A stretch of DNA of 64,000 bases from an uncultured Dysgonomonas sp. (GTDB taxonomy: Bacteria; Bacteroidota; Bacteroidia; Bacteroidales; Dysgonomonadaceae), in assembly GCA_945273835.1 (NCBI GenBank), contig CALYPL010000009.1, forward strand, positions 1 to 64,000. Direction: 5' to 3'. Position 1 is the stretch's first letter, and the number at the start of each line of letters is the position of its first letter. Of the stretch, positions 9,076 through 18,833 are shown piece by piece. Both the position numbers and the translations under genes were made by a program. The notes below the pieces were generated by a model that worked only from the letters and a program-made list of their open reading frames with translations, did no database searches and was not told the DNA's origin.

Positions 9076-9314
9076 ATAGAGTCAGTTATTTATTGATGAT
9101 TTACTGACGATCCCTAATTGTTATTGCATTAAATTTCGTCAGTAGATAATTGTAAATTGTATTTTTTTTAAGGTATATCTTAACAGGTGTTTCTTTTATT
9201 GTATCATTCGGTTATTTTTACCATAATTACACTCAATTTTTGAATACTTTGAGTTGATCTTGTTTTTTTAAATTTAGTGATCTCAACCTATTTAAAGCAT
9301 TAATATCCAAATAA

Positions 9315-9372
9315 TAATCTAAATTAGTTTGTACTGTTGATCATTTTTTAACTAATTGAATTCATTAGATTA
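9315..9372. repeat. Bulged inverted repeat in the gap upstream of the kinase gene
   Basis: TAATCTAA plus ATTAGTT (9315-9329) pairs with AACTAAT (9350-9356) and TTAGATTA (9365-9372). An unpaired TGAATTCA sits between the two right-hand arms. All arms are AT-rich, so chance is possible. Confidence 0.4.
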
Positions 9373-9459
9373 AAAGATGGTATTTCTACTCTAAAATAAG
9401 ATTTCAATAATCTTATACTATATACATAAACTTCGTTATATAGGAAATTTTAACCAATG

Positions 9460-9486
9460 AACCTGATATAAAAATTATATCAGGTT
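9460..9486. terminator. Hairpin downstream of the nitroreductase gene, probable terminator
   Basis: AACCTGATATA and TATATCAGGTT form a perfect 11-bp stem about 38 bases past the nitroreductase stop. The minus-strand flank lacks a clear T run, so termination is likely but weakly supported. Confidence 0.5.
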
Positions 9487-9523
9487 TAATTGTATTTTAT
9501 TTCAAATTACTAATTCCTGTTTT

Positions 9524-10162
9524 CTAAACCCATTGGGTTATTTCATCTACCGAAAAGCGATTAGTGTCTTTGTATTTTTCATCAGCTTTACCAATTGAAA
9601 TTAATAAAACAGGTAAATATCTGTCAGTATCCATATTTAATGCAGCTGATAATTCATTATGCAGATATCCTCCTATAGGATTTGTATCGTAACCATAGTT
9701 CTTTGCAGAAAACATCAACTGCATAATAACAAAACCACAATCAAGCATAATTGAATTACTTAATTTTACAGGACTGTAACTTGAAGTATACGTCTTGATT
9801 TTTTCAATATATTTCTGACCCTCCTCTGCAGTTTTATATCCTAATCTTATATCTTCACCTATTATTTTTTCAGTATAGTCGGCACATTGCTTGTCTGCAA
9901 AAACCGCTATTATGGCTGATGATGTTTCCCATTGAATATGATTAAACATCATACAAGGTTCTATCAGTTTTTTCCCTTCTTCAGAATCAATTACTACAAA
10001 TCTCCATGGTTGGAGGTTAAGTGAAGACGGTGCGGTCATAGCATCGTGCAGAATATTTTTCAACTCTTCACGGTTTATTTTTACGTTTTTGTTGTATTTC
10101 CGAATTGAACTTCGCTCTTGCAATAACTTATTTGCCGGATTGATTACTTTCTTAGTTTCCAT
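9524..10162 (-). CDS. Nitroreductase family FMN-dependent oxidoreductase
   Basis: A 212-residue protein with the family N-terminal motif RSSIRKYNKN and the APSSLNLQPWRF block that contacts FMN. The C-terminal region has PIGGYL and VLLISIGKAD. Such enzymes reduce nitro compounds, quinones or other electrophiles with NAD(P)H; the real substrate cannot be read from sequence. An in-frame ATG exists at 10183, but it lies inside the -7 element at 10181-10188. The METKKV start at 10162 is therefore preferred and gives a leader of about 15 nt. It appears monocistronic. Confidence 0.9.
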   Translation of the reverse strand: METKKVINPANKLLQERSSIRKYNKNVKINREELKNILHDAMTAPSSLNLQPWRFVVIDSEEGKKLIEPCMMFNHIQWETSSAIIAVFADKQCADYTEKIIGEDIRLGYKTAEEGQKYIEKIKTYTSSYSPVKLSNSIMLDCGFVIMQLMFSAKNYGYDTNPIGGYLHNELSAALNMDTDRYLPVLLISIGKADEKYKDTNRFSVDEITQWV

Positions 10163-10180
10163 ATTTTTTGATATTGTAAA

Positions 10181-10188
10181 CAAAGATA
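10181..10188 (-). promoter_or_regulatory. Putative -7 element of the nitroreductase gene
   Basis: The minus strand reads TATCTTTG. It overlaps the longer possible start codon, which decides the start in favour of 10162. Confidence 0.55.
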
Positions 10189-10272
10189 GTTAAAACAAAA
10201 AAAACGAGAACATTTATTTACCATTTTATTTATAATTCTGTTTTACAGAAAGTTAGTTGGGAAGTCTTTGTT

Positions 10273-11526
10273 TTATTCGTAACGGATTGTTTTAGAAGGA
10301 GACACTCGGGCTATGAGATAGGAGGGGCCGACCATCATTAATACGGATATAAGCAATGTTCCAAGGTTGAGCAGAAGAATGAATAACATATTCAGATCTA
10401 CAGGAACTTCAGATACATAATAAGTATTCGGGTCGAGCTTGGCGAACCCTGTGTATTTCTGAATAAGCAGAAGGAGAATGCCGATTATATTGCCCCAAAG
10501 CATTCCTTTGAGAACGATAAAGGAAGATACATAAAGGAATGTCTTTCGGATACTTGCGCTTCGCGCACCTAATGTTTTTAGTATTCCTATCATGCTGGTA
10601 CGTTCAAGTATGATAATGAGTAAACCTGAGATCATTGTGAAAACGGATATAGCCATCATTAAACCGATAATAACCCATACGTTCATATCCAATAACTCAA
10701 GCCAATCGAAAATCATCGGATTCATTTCTTTGATAGAGCGCGTAAAAAATGTATTGTCTTTACGGTCACGATAAGACATCATTTCAAAAAAGACATTGCT
10801 TTTTACATCATCAAGTTTATTATAGTCAGAAACAAGTAATTCAATGCCGCTTACTTCATCCTCGTCCCATTCATTAAGTCGTTTAATGAGCGATATGTCC
10901 GTTAGGACGAACATATTGTCGTAGTCTTCAAAATTAGTATTATAAATACCTGTAATTGTGAATTTACGAGCTCGTATATTAGATCGGTTTTCGACAAAAT
11001 AGGTGATAAACTTGTCACCCGTTTTCAATTTAAGCCTGTTGGCTATATTCTGCGAAATTAGTGCAGGATTGTTGATGCTGCTGTCATTTACATTGAACAC
11101 TTTGCCATCTACAAGATTTTGTTTAAAAAAATCCCAATCGTAATCTGACCCTACACCTTTAAGCACAATACCCTGAAAGTTTTCGTCAGTTTTGATTATG
11201 CCGGGTTTTGTAGCAAATAGATCAAGGTGTTTAACCCCTTGTGTTTGTTCTAATTGCTGTATAAGTGCATCATTCACACAAATGGGTTTGGTTTCGTATG
11301 ACGTGCTGTTATTGAAATTGGTGATTTGTATATGCGAACCGAAGCCGATTACTTTATTGCGTACTTCCTTCTTGAATCCGACTACAATTGATACTGAAAG
11401 AATCATTGCCGCCAAACCTATTGCTACTCCTGCGGTGGCTATTTTGATGGCAGGAGCAGATACCTTCTTCTCACCTTTATTTTTGTTAAAGTGGATTTTA
11501 CGCGCTATGAATAATTCGACGTTCAA
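10273..11526 (-). CDS. LolC/LolE-type lipoprotein-releasing ABC permease
   Basis: A 417-residue inner-membrane protein of the FtsX/LolCE class. An N-terminal membrane segment (KIATAGVAIGLAAMILSVSIVVGF, about residues 27-50) is followed by a large periplasmic domain of about 230 residues. Three membrane segments then follow between about residues 280 and 410. This is the standard topology of the LolCDE complex, which releases lipoproteins from the inner membrane. It starts 20 bases after the ruvB stop and is probably read from the ruvB promoter. The LolD ATPase is not in the window. No gene symbol is given because LolC and LolE cannot be told apart here. Confidence 0.87.
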   Translation of the reverse strand: MNVELFIARKIHFNKNKGEKKVSAPAIKIATAGVAIGLAAMILSVSIVVGFKKEVRNKVIGFGSHIQITNFNNSTSYETKPICVNDALIQQLEQTQGVKHLDLFATKPGIIKTDENFQGIVLKGVGSDYDWDFFKQNLVDGKVFNVNDSSINNPALISQNIANRLKLKTGDKFITYFVENRSNIRARKFTITGIYNTNFEDYDNMFVLTDISLIKRLNEWDEDEVSGIELLVSDYNKLDDVKSNVFFEMMSYRDRKDNTFFTRSIKEMNPMIFDWLELLDMNVWVIIGLMMAISVFTMISGLLIIILERTSMIGILKTLGARSASIRKTFLYVSSFIVLKGMLWGNIIGILLLLIQKYTGFAKLDPNTYYVSEVPVDLNMLFILLLNLGTLLISVLMMVGPSYLIARVSPSKTIRYE

Positions 11527-11546
11527 TGTAGATAATTTTTGATTAT

Positions 11547-12566
11547 TCAGAATAAAAATCCTTGTTCGCTGATTCGGTTTTTGCCTAAATGCTTATATGC
11601 CAGATCAGTCACCTCACGCCCCCTTGGAGTGCGTTTCATGAACCCTTCTTTTATAAGAAACGGTTCATACACTTCCTCAATTGTTCCTGCATCTTCGCCC
11701 AAGGCTGTAGCAATAGTTGTAATACCTACCGGACCGCCCTTGAATTTATCGATAATGATTGTCAGTATTTTATTATCAATTTCATCCAATCCATAACGGT
11801 CAATATTCAATGCTTCAAGAGCATAAGTGGCTATAGCTTTATCTATTTTACCTGAACCCTTAACTTGTGCAAAGTCACGTACACGCCTTAACAGCGCATT
11901 TGCTATTCGGGGTGTGCCACGGCTGCGAGAAGATATTTCTGCTGCAGCTTCTTGCGAACAGTGCACATCAAGTATATTGGATGACCGCAGAATGATTCTG
12001 GCAAGTGTTTCATTATCATAATATTCGAGGTGCATATTTATTCCGAAACGTGCTCGTAACGGACTCGTGAGCAAACCACTGCGAGTTGTGGCTCCTATCA
12101 GAGTGAACGGATTAAGATCAATTTGTATTGATCGTGCGCTTGGTCCTTTGTCTATCATAATGTCGATACGATAGTCTTCCATTGCACTATATAGATATTC
12201 TTCTACTATGGGTGACAAACGGTGTATCTCGTCAATGAAAAGCACATCGTTTGGTTCAAGCGAAGTTAGTATTCCTGCTAAATCTCCGGGTTTGTCGAGT
12301 ACAGGACCGGAAGTAACTTTAAAACCAACGCCAAGTTCGTTAGCTATAATATTGGAAAGGGTAGTTTTTCCTAATCCCGGAGGTCCGTGCAGCAAGGTAT
12401 GATCAAGCGATTCTCCCCGCATTCTGGCAGCAGTAACAAATATCTGGAGATTTTCAACAACTTTACTTTGTCCGCTGAAACTACCGAAAGAGAGTGGGCG
12501 TAAGGCATTTTCGTAATCCTTTTCGCTATCGTTTATATGACCTTTGTGAATATCAAAATCTTCCAT
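11547..12566 (-). CDS. ruvB: Holliday junction branch-migration helicase RuvB
   Basis: RuvB is the AAA+ motor of the RuvABC complex that drives branch migration at Holliday junctions. The 339-residue protein has Walker [11 protein letters not shown] (about residues 61-70) and Walker [10 protein letters not shown]. The sensor-1 and arginine-finger region is [18 protein letters not shown]. The C-terminal winged helix contains TPRGREVT. The length is standard. The -7 element ends 11 nt before the ATG, so the transcript would have almost no leader. It heads a short operon with the permease. Confidence 0.98.
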   Translation of the reverse strand: MEDFDIHKGHINDSEKDYENALRPLSFGSFSGQSKVVENLQIFVTAARMRGESLDHTLLHGPPGLGKTTLSNIIANELGVGFKVTSGPVLDKPGDLAGILTSLEPNDVLFIDEIHRLSPIVEEYLYSAMEDYRIDIMIDKGPSARSIQIDLNPFTLIGATTRSGLLTSPLRARFGINMHLEYYDNETLARIILRSSNILDVHCSQEAAAEISSRSRGTPRIANALLRRVRDFAQVKGSGKIDKAIATYALEALNIDRYGLDEIDNKILTIIIDKFKGGPVGITTIATALGEDAGTIEEVYEPFLIKEGFMKRTPRGREVTDLAYKHLGKNRISEQGFLF

Positions 12567-12576
12567 AATCGGTAGG

Positions 12577-12584
12577 CAAAGTTA
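12577..12584 (-). promoter_or_regulatory. Putative -7 element of ruvB
   Basis: The minus strand reads TAACTTTG. The predicted transcription start falls within a few bases of the ATG. Confidence 0.5.
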
Positions 12585-12658
12585 GGTAAAAAAACAATAT
12601 GCCAGAAGGTTAATTCCGATAAGTAAAACCTCGCCTTTATCCTGTCTGTTGATAAATC

Positions 12659-14725
12659 CTATTCTGTCATACGTTTTATAATGCTGTATGCTTCCACAAT
12701 TCCTAACTCACCGGCTTTTCGCATGTCTTCGAGAGCTCTGTCATAATCTTTTATATAAAATCGGCACAATCCTCTGTTATAATATGCTTCGGCAAATTCT
12801 TTGTCGAGCCTTATAGCTTCATTATAATCCAATATAGCATTTCGATAATCTTGTTGCCTGAATCTGATTTCAGCTCTATTATAATAAGCGTAAGCGAAAT
12901 TTGGGTCAATGTTTATTGTCTTATTATAATTTTTAATAATGCTTTCATATTCAACATTGTTGGGGTCAATTGACTTATCTTTATCTGCTGAATGTGAGAC
13001 TTTATCTGCAGAATTATTATTTTTAGTCGAATTACCACTCTCAAGAAGCATACCGGCTTTATCTACATCTGATGCATTTTCTTTCAAATCCATTTGCTTA
13101 GTGTAAATTACCGCAAGGTTGAAATATGCCAAAGCGAAATCGGGATTCAATTCAGTAGCTTTTTTATAATCTTCGATTGCACTTGTAAAATCCTGAACAA
13201 GCATATAATCTATGCCTCGCGCAAAGTAAAGATTTGCATTTGACGGATTTACCTGAATTTCTTTTGAAAGATTATTTATTGAGTTGAAATGTTCTTGTAT
13301 TTGCAAAGCATTTAATGATGCCTCTTTATTCGTAATCTTTAATTTTTTAGGAAGTACTGCTTTTTTGTTCAAATTGTCTACCAATGGACTGAAATATACA
13401 AAGTGAGACAAATCAGTTAATTTTTCGTAATATGTGAGTATGAATTTGTCTTGCGGACGTATTACTATCTGGCGGTTTTGTATTTTTCCTCTTGATTCGC
13501 TCTTGAATTTACTTTTTTCTTCGTCTTTTTTATCGGCTACAACTAAAAGATTAAACTTATCAATGTCCTTATCGGATTTTTCTCTTGTTTTTACTGATTT
13601 TTGTTTCTCATCCTTACCTTGTGAAGTAAGTTCTTTATTTATATTTCTTTCTTCATTTTGTGCATATCTGATATCCCGTTCAGCGCCTTTCAAATCGTTT
13701 TGTTTACGTTTAATTTCAGCACGAAGGTAAAATCCCGAATAAAATTCAGGATATTCCGCCAATATACGATTTAAATCTTTAAGAGCGTTGGTATAGTCCC
13801 CTATATTATTTTTGAGTAATGCTCTGTTAAAATATGCCATATCGTTATCGGGCTCATAAGTAAGCACAACATCAAAATCTTCAATTGCACGATTATCATC
13901 GCCCACCTGTGCTCTTAACAATCCACGGTTAAATCTTGCAATGATATTATTCGGATCCATGTCAATTACTTTGTCATAGTCTGACATGGCTCCTCGAAGG
14001 TCATTCTTGTAATATCGTACTAATCCACGGTTTATATAATTGCCTGTTTGAGTCGGTTCGAGGTGAATGGCTTCGTCAAAATCCGCTATAGCATTATCAA
14101 ACTTTTTTTGTTGACAATACAATACCCCCCTCATGGAGTAAGATTGTGCAAAGTATTTATCTTGATTAATGGCCTGATTGTAATTCTCAAAAGCTTTCAG
14201 AGTGTCGCCTTTTTCCTGATACATAGTTCCTCTTACCAACATGCCCTGTACGTATGTAGGATAGAGGCGCAATAAATTATTGAGTTCTTTTTCGGCTTCG
14301 TCGTAATTTTTTTCTTGTATATTGACGATACCAACGTTTATTAATGTTATTTTATCGTTTGGATAAGTATTTAATACAGTTTGGTAATCAGCTAAAGCTC
14401 CGCTGTAATCTTCAAGATTTTGACGCGCATCCCCTCTTAACTGATATGCTTTAATCATAAACGGATTACGATCAATTGCCTCAGTACAATCATTTTCTGC
14501 ACCTTTAAGGTCGTCTAAGTAATATTTGGCAATCGCCCGATAATAATAAGGATCAGGCAGATAGGGTTTAGCTTTTATTACTTGATTGAAATATTGCATT
14601 GCCAAAACATAGTCTTCGAAATAAAGGGCATTTCGTCCGATGATCATTACCCTATCGGTATTTATTTGTGCTATTGCTGTTATGCTACTGATAACGAGCG
14701 ATATTAAAATAATAAGTTTTTTCAC
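12659..14725 (-). CDS. Secreted TPR-repeat protein
   Basis: A 688-residue protein with a signal peptide (about residues 1-20). Two blocks of canonical 34-residue tetratricopeptide repeats lie at about 22-350 and 490-680. The repeats are rich in A-x-x-x-Y/F-N-R-A/G-L/I, as in YYNRAEIRFRQQDYRNAILDYNEAI. The segment between the blocks (about 355-490) is charged and Lys/Asp-rich, probably a flexible linker. Such repeats bind partner proteins; the partner is unknown. It has its own -7 element and lies just downstream of the polysaccharide export cluster. A role in envelope assembly is a guess from location only. Confidence 0.85.
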   Translation of the reverse strand: MKKLIILISLVISSITAIAQINTDRVMIIGRNALYFEDYVLAMQYFNQVIKAKPYLPDPYYYRAIAKYYLDDLKGAENDCTEAIDRNPFMIKAYQLRGDARQNLEDYSGALADYQTVLNTYPNDKITLINVGIVNIQEKNYDEAEKELNNLLRLYPTYVQGMLVRGTMYQEKGDTLKAFENYNQAINQDKYFAQSYSMRGVLYCQQKKFDNAIADFDEAIHLEPTQTGNYINRGLVRYYKNDLRGAMSDYDKVIDMDPNNIIARFNRGLLRAQVGDDNRAIEDFDVVLTYEPDNDMAYFNRALLKNNIGDYTNALKDLNRILAEYPEFYSGFYLRAEIKRKQNDLKGAERDIRYAQNEERNINKELTSQGKDEKQKSVKTREKSDKDIDKFNLLVVADKKDEEKSKFKSESRGKIQNRQIVIRPQDKFILTYYEKLTDLSHFVYFSPLVDNLNKKAVLPKKLKITNKEASLNALQIQEHFNSINNLSKEIQVNPSNANLYFARGIDYMLVQDFTSAIEDYKKATELNPDFALAYFNLAVIYTKQMDLKENASDVDKAGMLLESGNSTKNNNSADKVSHSADKDKSIDPNNVEYESIIKNYNKTINIDPNFAYAYYNRAEIRFRQQDYRNAILDYNEAIRLDKEFAEAYYNRGLCRFYIKDYDRALEDMRKAGELGIVEAYSIIKRMTE

Positions 14726-14759
14726 GAAATCCGTACGCTTAGTGGTTAATGAATATGGG

Positions 14760-14767
14760 CAAAGATA
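14760..14767 (-). promoter_or_regulatory. Putative -7 element of the TPR protein gene
   Basis: The minus strand reads TATCTTTG, leaving a leader of about 28 nt before the ATG at 14725. Confidence 0.5.
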
Positions 14768-14776
14768 TGCGATATA

Positions 14777-14804
14777 AGAAAAGAGGGCTTTTTAAAGCCC
14801 TTTT
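14777..14804 (-). terminator. Intrinsic terminator after the wzc-like gene
   Basis: AGGGCTTT pairs with AAAGCCCT (14784-14801). The minus-strand side continues TCTTTTCTTAT, giving a rho-independent signal 16 bases after the stop. Confidence 0.75.
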
Positions 14805-14816
14805 TTTAAAGATTTT

Positions 14817-17216
14817 TCAGGATTCAAAATAATCATCATGATAATATGATGTTTTCTTTTTTAAATAGTAGGTTTTATCACCGTAATAGCGGGATGTACC
14901 ATAATATCCTTCTCGACCTTTAACATCATTGAATACGAGTGCTATATTCTGGACATTATCGTTCTTGATTTGTGTCATGACACTCTTGAAGAATGATTTG
15001 TTTGTTTTACCTCGTCTGACGACGAATAGGGTGGTGTCTGCCATCTTAGCGAGTATATATGCATCAGAAACCAATCCTACCGGGCTACAGTCGATTATAA
15101 CATAGTCATAAACTTGATTAAGGTGTTTTATAAGTTCTTCGGTTTTAGCGGTTTTTATGAGTTCGCTCGGATTGGGTGGTAATGTTCCTGCCGGTATAAT
15201 ATCGAATCCGTAATCGGGGTTAGATATAATAGCTTCCTCCAATGTTATTTGTCCTATCAAATAATTTGAAAGTCCTTTGTTAGTATCTAAGGCGAGTGTT
15301 TTGGATACTGAAGGACGGCGTAAGTCGAAATCGGCTATTATAACTTTCTTACCCATAAGTTGGTAAATTGAAGCAATATTAGTGGCTACAAATGTTTTAC
15401 CATCAGCCGGTTCGGCTGATGTAACGAGTATAACGATATTACTTTCACGTTGTGCCATGTATTCAATGCGTACTCGCATATTACGGAACGACTCCGCAAA
15501 ACTAGATTTTGGATAATTTTTAACGAGCACAACTCCTTTATTGAATTTTTTTGAAACGTTTTCAATTGTGCCGATAACTGGTAGCCCCGAAAGACGCTCG
15601 CAATCTTCTTTACTTGCTATTGTGTTGTTTAAGACTTCTTCTTTCAACACGATTAATCCAATTGACGCAATGAGTGAAAATATTAAATAATTGAAATACC
15701 TGTCACCTTTTTGTTTTGAATTGATCTGCCATCCTGTTATACGTGCCGGTTCGAGTAAGAAATTGTCAGGTGTATTTGATGCTTTTTGTATTCCGGCTTC
15801 CGATTCACGTTGTTTCAAATATTGATAGTACATTTGATACATTTCTAATGAACGTTGATATTTCAATAACTTACGTTCAAGAGGAGGAATATTTTCAGTT
15901 TGGTCATCTAATTCAATGTATTTTAAAAGCAATCCATCTTTTTGTTCCTTTACATTGACCTGCATAATTTTAAGTTCTTCGAGAATGCCTTTACGATAAT
16001 TATTAAGTTGGTCAATGGTTTTGAGATATAATGGATTTTTATCACCCAGATTCTGCGCTGAATTTAAAGTTTGATTATAAAGCTTTATGTATTCTTCAAG
16101 TCTGCTTGATTCTGGACCTATCAACCCGAATGAGCTTGGACTTACAAGTTCTTTAGCCTCAAGTATAGGTCCTGTAATTTGTTGTGTAATAAGCAGAAGA
16201 AGACGCTCTTTTAACATTAGATTTTCTTTTTCATTATCAGCTTGTGCAATTTCTCCTCTTATTGAAGGTGACGATACTTCATATATACCTGTTTCACGCT
16301 GAAAGGTTTCAAGATTTGTTTCTGCTAAATCTAGCGAGTCTTTAAAAATGTTTGCTTGCATTCTTAAATAGTTAATTGTTCTGTCTGCTTGCTCGTTCTT
16401 TAGCTCAAGATTTTTGTCTTGAAATGATGCAACAAGTGAATCCATGAAGTCTTTATCCCGCCAAGGTACTGCTCCTTTCATCGTTAGTGTCATGGCTGAA
16501 GATTCACCTTCTCCCAGAGCTGAAGAAATTCGCCCCTTAAAAAGGTTTACAAGATTTTCTTTAGTTAAGAATCTGAATTTGTATGTTGCAAAACCGGGAT
16601 TGTAACTTTTTGTTTTTTGTGCTTTGATAGTTAACTTGTTATCCGATACAGTTTCTCCAAATTTAGCGATGTATGAAAATGCAGGACGAGTTTCATCCCC
16701 TTCAAAATAAATTTGACATTTGGTGTCGTCAATGTAGGCTATGTTATAAATATATTTATATGCTTCAGGACGTAGAGAATCAATTATTATTTCAACAGGT
16801 TTGTCATTATATAGATTGGTCGTTTTAAATCTGTCTTTAATAAAGTAATCTACATACATGCTTCGTGGCATTTTCGCAACAGTTCTCAATATCATTTCTC
16901 CTGACTGCAATATCAACTGCTGATTATCTGCATTACTAAGAAGTGCTCCTCTTGAAACGGATCGTGATACAACACTTTCGTTACCACGGTTTTCAAGCAT
17001 TATTGTAGATTGTACAACATAGTAGGGAGTCCATGATAAATTCTGAAAGTAAGCAATACCCAAAAAGATGGCAGCACAGATAAAGAACAGATACCAATAT
17101 TTGAGTAATCGATAAAACCACAAAACTAAATCGAATGAGAAATTTGATTTTGGTTTTACTTCATCGAAGTATGGATCTCCTATATCGTTATATTTTTTGT
17201 ATGCTCCTTTGTTCAT
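14817..17216 (-). CDS. Wzc-type polysaccharide chain-length tyrosine autokinase
   Basis: A 799-residue protein joining a Wzz-type chain-length domain to a BY-kinase. Membrane segments lie near residues 38-58 and 512-530, with a coiled-coil-rich periplasmic domain between. The cytoplasmic kinase has Walker A SAEPADGKTFVATN, Walker A' VIIADFDLRRP and Walker B YVIIDCSPVG. The C-terminus ends in a cluster of about ten tyrosines, the usual autophosphorylation sites. It controls length and export of capsule or exopolysaccharide together with the Wza-like proteins upstream. No glycosyltransferase or Wzx/Wzy gene is present nearby. Confidence 0.93.
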   Translation of the reverse strand: MNKGAYKKYNDIGDPYFDEVKPKSNFSFDLVLWFYRLLKYWYLFFICAAIFLGIAYFQNLSWTPYYVVQSTIMLENRGNESVVSRSVSRGALLSNADNQQLILQSGEMILRTVAKMPRSMYVDYFIKDRFKTTNLYNDKPVEIIIDSLRPEAYKYIYNIAYIDDTKCQIYFEGDETRPAFSYIAKFGETVSDNKLTIKAQKTKSYNPGFATYKFRFLTKENLVNLFKGRISSALGEGESSAMTLTMKGAVPWRDKDFMDSLVASFQDKNLELKNEQADRTINYLRMQANIFKDSLDLAETNLETFQRETGIYEVSSPSIRGEIAQADNEKENLMLKERLLLLITQQITGPILEAKELVSPSSFGLIGPESSRLEEYIKLYNQTLNSAQNLGDKNPLYLKTIDQLNNYRKGILEELKIMQVNVKEQKDGLLLKYIELDDQTENIPPLERKLLKYQRSLEMYQMYYQYLKQRESEAGIQKASNTPDNFLLEPARITGWQINSKQKGDRYFNYLIFSLIASIGLIVLKEEVLNNTIASKEDCERLSGLPVIGTIENVSKKFNKGVVLVKNYPKSSFAESFRNMRVRIEYMAQRESNIVILVTSAEPADGKTFVATNIASIYQLMGKKVIIADFDLRRPSVSKTLALDTNKGLSNYLIGQITLEEAIISNPDYGFDIIPAGTLPPNPSELIKTAKTEELIKHLNQVYDYVIIDCSPVGLVSDAYILAKMADTTLFVVRRGKTNKSFFKSVMTQIKNDNVQNIALVFNDVKGREGYYGTSRYYGDKTYYLKKKTSYYHDDYFES

Positions 17217-17245
17217 TGTAAATCTGTTCGTTCAAGAAGTATGCT

Positions 17246-17998
17246 TCAAAATTTATAAGTCGCCGCAAACAATAGGAATGTGAGCGGAGTCATTATTGTT
17301 GTGAAAAATGAGTTTAAAGATGTTATATTAAAAAATGCATTCTTATTAGTAGGAAAATAGATAATGTCGTTTGGTTTTATATAATAATATTCTGATTCAA
17401 TTATGTCTTGTGAACGGAGATCAAATTTTTTAACAACTGAATTACCTTGTATATCTTTTCGGATAATACTAACCTGGCTTATGTCCATCTTTTCAGTAGT
17501 CTGACCAGATATGGCAAGCGCTTGAAAAATAGTTAGTTTATCTTTATATACTTTATACGTTCCCTTTTGCTCTTTAGATAGAATGTAAAAAAAGTTTGTC
17601 GCTAAATCAATTTTTACTTGTGCGTCAAGAATTGATTCCTGCATTTTTTTCTGTATAGCTTGTTCGGCTTGCTGTAAAGTAAGACCGGCTATTTTCACAC
17701 TACCAAAAAACGGGATTGTGATTGCTCCATCTTCATATATGGTAAGGGATTTGCCCAAATTACTACTATTATTTGATATAACACCGTTAAAGTCGGACGC
17801 AAATGATCTATCGCTGCAGGTAATATAACAAACAATGACATCTGCAACTGAAAGTCTATAATCCTCGTATGGCTTCATAGACATATTCTTGGATTTTATT
17901 TTTTGTAAATAACCTGTGTCTTCGCTTGATATGCAAGATGTTAATCCTACTAAAAATAGCATGGAGGTTATTAATATGTATGATATATATTTTTTCAT
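17246..17998 (-). CDS. Wza-like polysaccharide export lipoprotein, second copy
   Basis: A 250-residue lipoprotein (lipobox LTSC, Cys22). A polysaccharide-export domain with YRLSVADVIVCYI comes first, then an SLBB-like segment (TIPFFGSVKIAGLTLQQAEQAIQKKM). The C-terminal hydrophobic helix (about 225-248) probably spans the outer membrane, as in Wza. It starts one base after the stop of the first copy and is followed 29 bases on by the kinase gene. The two copies share domain order but differ clearly in sequence, so they are old paralogues. They may form a mixed channel or serve different polymers (inference). Confidence 0.88.
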   Translation of the reverse strand: MKKYISYILITSMLFLVGLTSCISSEDTGYLQKIKSKNMSMKPYEDYRLSVADVIVCYITCSDRSFASDFNGVISNNSSNLGKSLTIYEDGAITIPFFGSVKIAGLTLQQAEQAIQKKMQESILDAQVKIDLATNFFYILSKEQKGTYKVYKDKLTIFQALAISGQTTEKMDISQVSIIRKDIQGNSVVKKFDLRSQDIIESEYYYIKPNDIIYFPTNKNAFFNITSLNSFFTTIMTPLTFLLFAATYKF

Positions 17999-17999
17999 C

Positions 18000-18809
18000 T
18001 TAAAACAGTCTTACAGCAAAAGTTATCAGACCTGCAAGTGAAGATAAAAGTCCGAAGATTCCAACAAATGAGTTTGTTCCTCCCAAGAATTTACGTTTCA
18101 TCTGAGGAACATATAAAACATCATTTGCTTGTACGTAATAGAAATCTGTATCTATAATATCTTTACTTCTAAGATCGAATGTTTTGACATCCGTACCGTC
18201 TTTTGTTTGACGGAGAATTGTTATTTTCGATCGGTCAGCATATTCTCCAAGATTATTTGCCAAGGTTAAGGCTTCATATATATTTATTTTGCCTTTAGGC
18301 ATCAATACCCGCTGTGGTCCAACTTCTCCCAATATGCTAAAGTATGTATTATATAATTTGACATCGGCAGAAGTTCCTTCCGCAAATTCATTGAGCTTTT
18401 GAGAGATTATTCTCCGAGCTTCGGAAATTGTCAGATCTTGGACATAAATTTTACCGATGTAAGGAAATGTTATTGTTCCGTCACTATAAACCTTAACGGG
18501 TTTTACATTCATATTCATTTCGGTATTTCGCACAGTCCATATGTTTGCCCACGTATCCATATTGCTTGAACTTACAGTTAGGCCAATGGGGGAATAACCC
18601 ACGAATAAAGTATTTATTTCAGGGTCTAAAGACTGAACTGTGATAGACAATTCATCACCCGATATGATTTTATATTCTCCGGCATTGGTTATTTTAGGAT
18701 ATTTCTGTGATATATCTTGCAATAAATCGGTTTGCCTTGAAGTTACACATGAACTCATGACTTGTAATAAACAAACTGACAATAATAACAATATGTTGTT
18801 TAACTTCAT
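18000..18809 (-). CDS. Wza-like polysaccharide export lipoprotein, first copy
   Basis: A 269-residue lipoprotein (lipobox MSSC, Cys20). The export domain begins at YKIISGDELSITV. The SLBB-like part contains TITFPYIGKIYVQDLTISEAR and a second SLBB-like fold with ILGEVGPQRVLMPKGKINIYEAL. A C-terminal hydrophobic helix (about 245-268) ends the protein. It lies 24 bases downstream of def in the same direction, so it may be read from the ruvX-def promoter. The role is export of polysaccharide through the outer membrane with the Wzc-type kinase. Confidence 0.9.
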   Translation of the reverse strand: MKLNNILLLLSVCLLQVMSSCVTSRQTDLLQDISQKYPKITNAGEYKIISGDELSITVQSLDPEINTLFVGYSPIGLTVSSSNMDTWANIWTVRNTEMNMNVKPVKVYSDGTITFPYIGKIYVQDLTISEARRIISQKLNEFAEGTSADVKLYNTYFSILGEVGPQRVLMPKGKINIYEALTLANNLGEYADRSKITILRQTKDGTDVKTFDLRSKDIIDTDFYYVQANDVLYVPQMKRKFLGGTNSFVGIFGLLSSLAGLITFAVRLF

Positions 18810-18833
18810 ATAAGAACGTATATCAATCAGTGT

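Larger units (their letters stand above)
9076..9523. other. Intergenic region, 448 bp, very AT-rich
   Basis: No gene is visible on either strand. It contains an extended inverted repeat at 9315-9372 and a perfect 11-bp hairpin at 9460-9486 next to the nitroreductase stop codon. The rest shows no recognisable motif. Confidence 0.6.
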
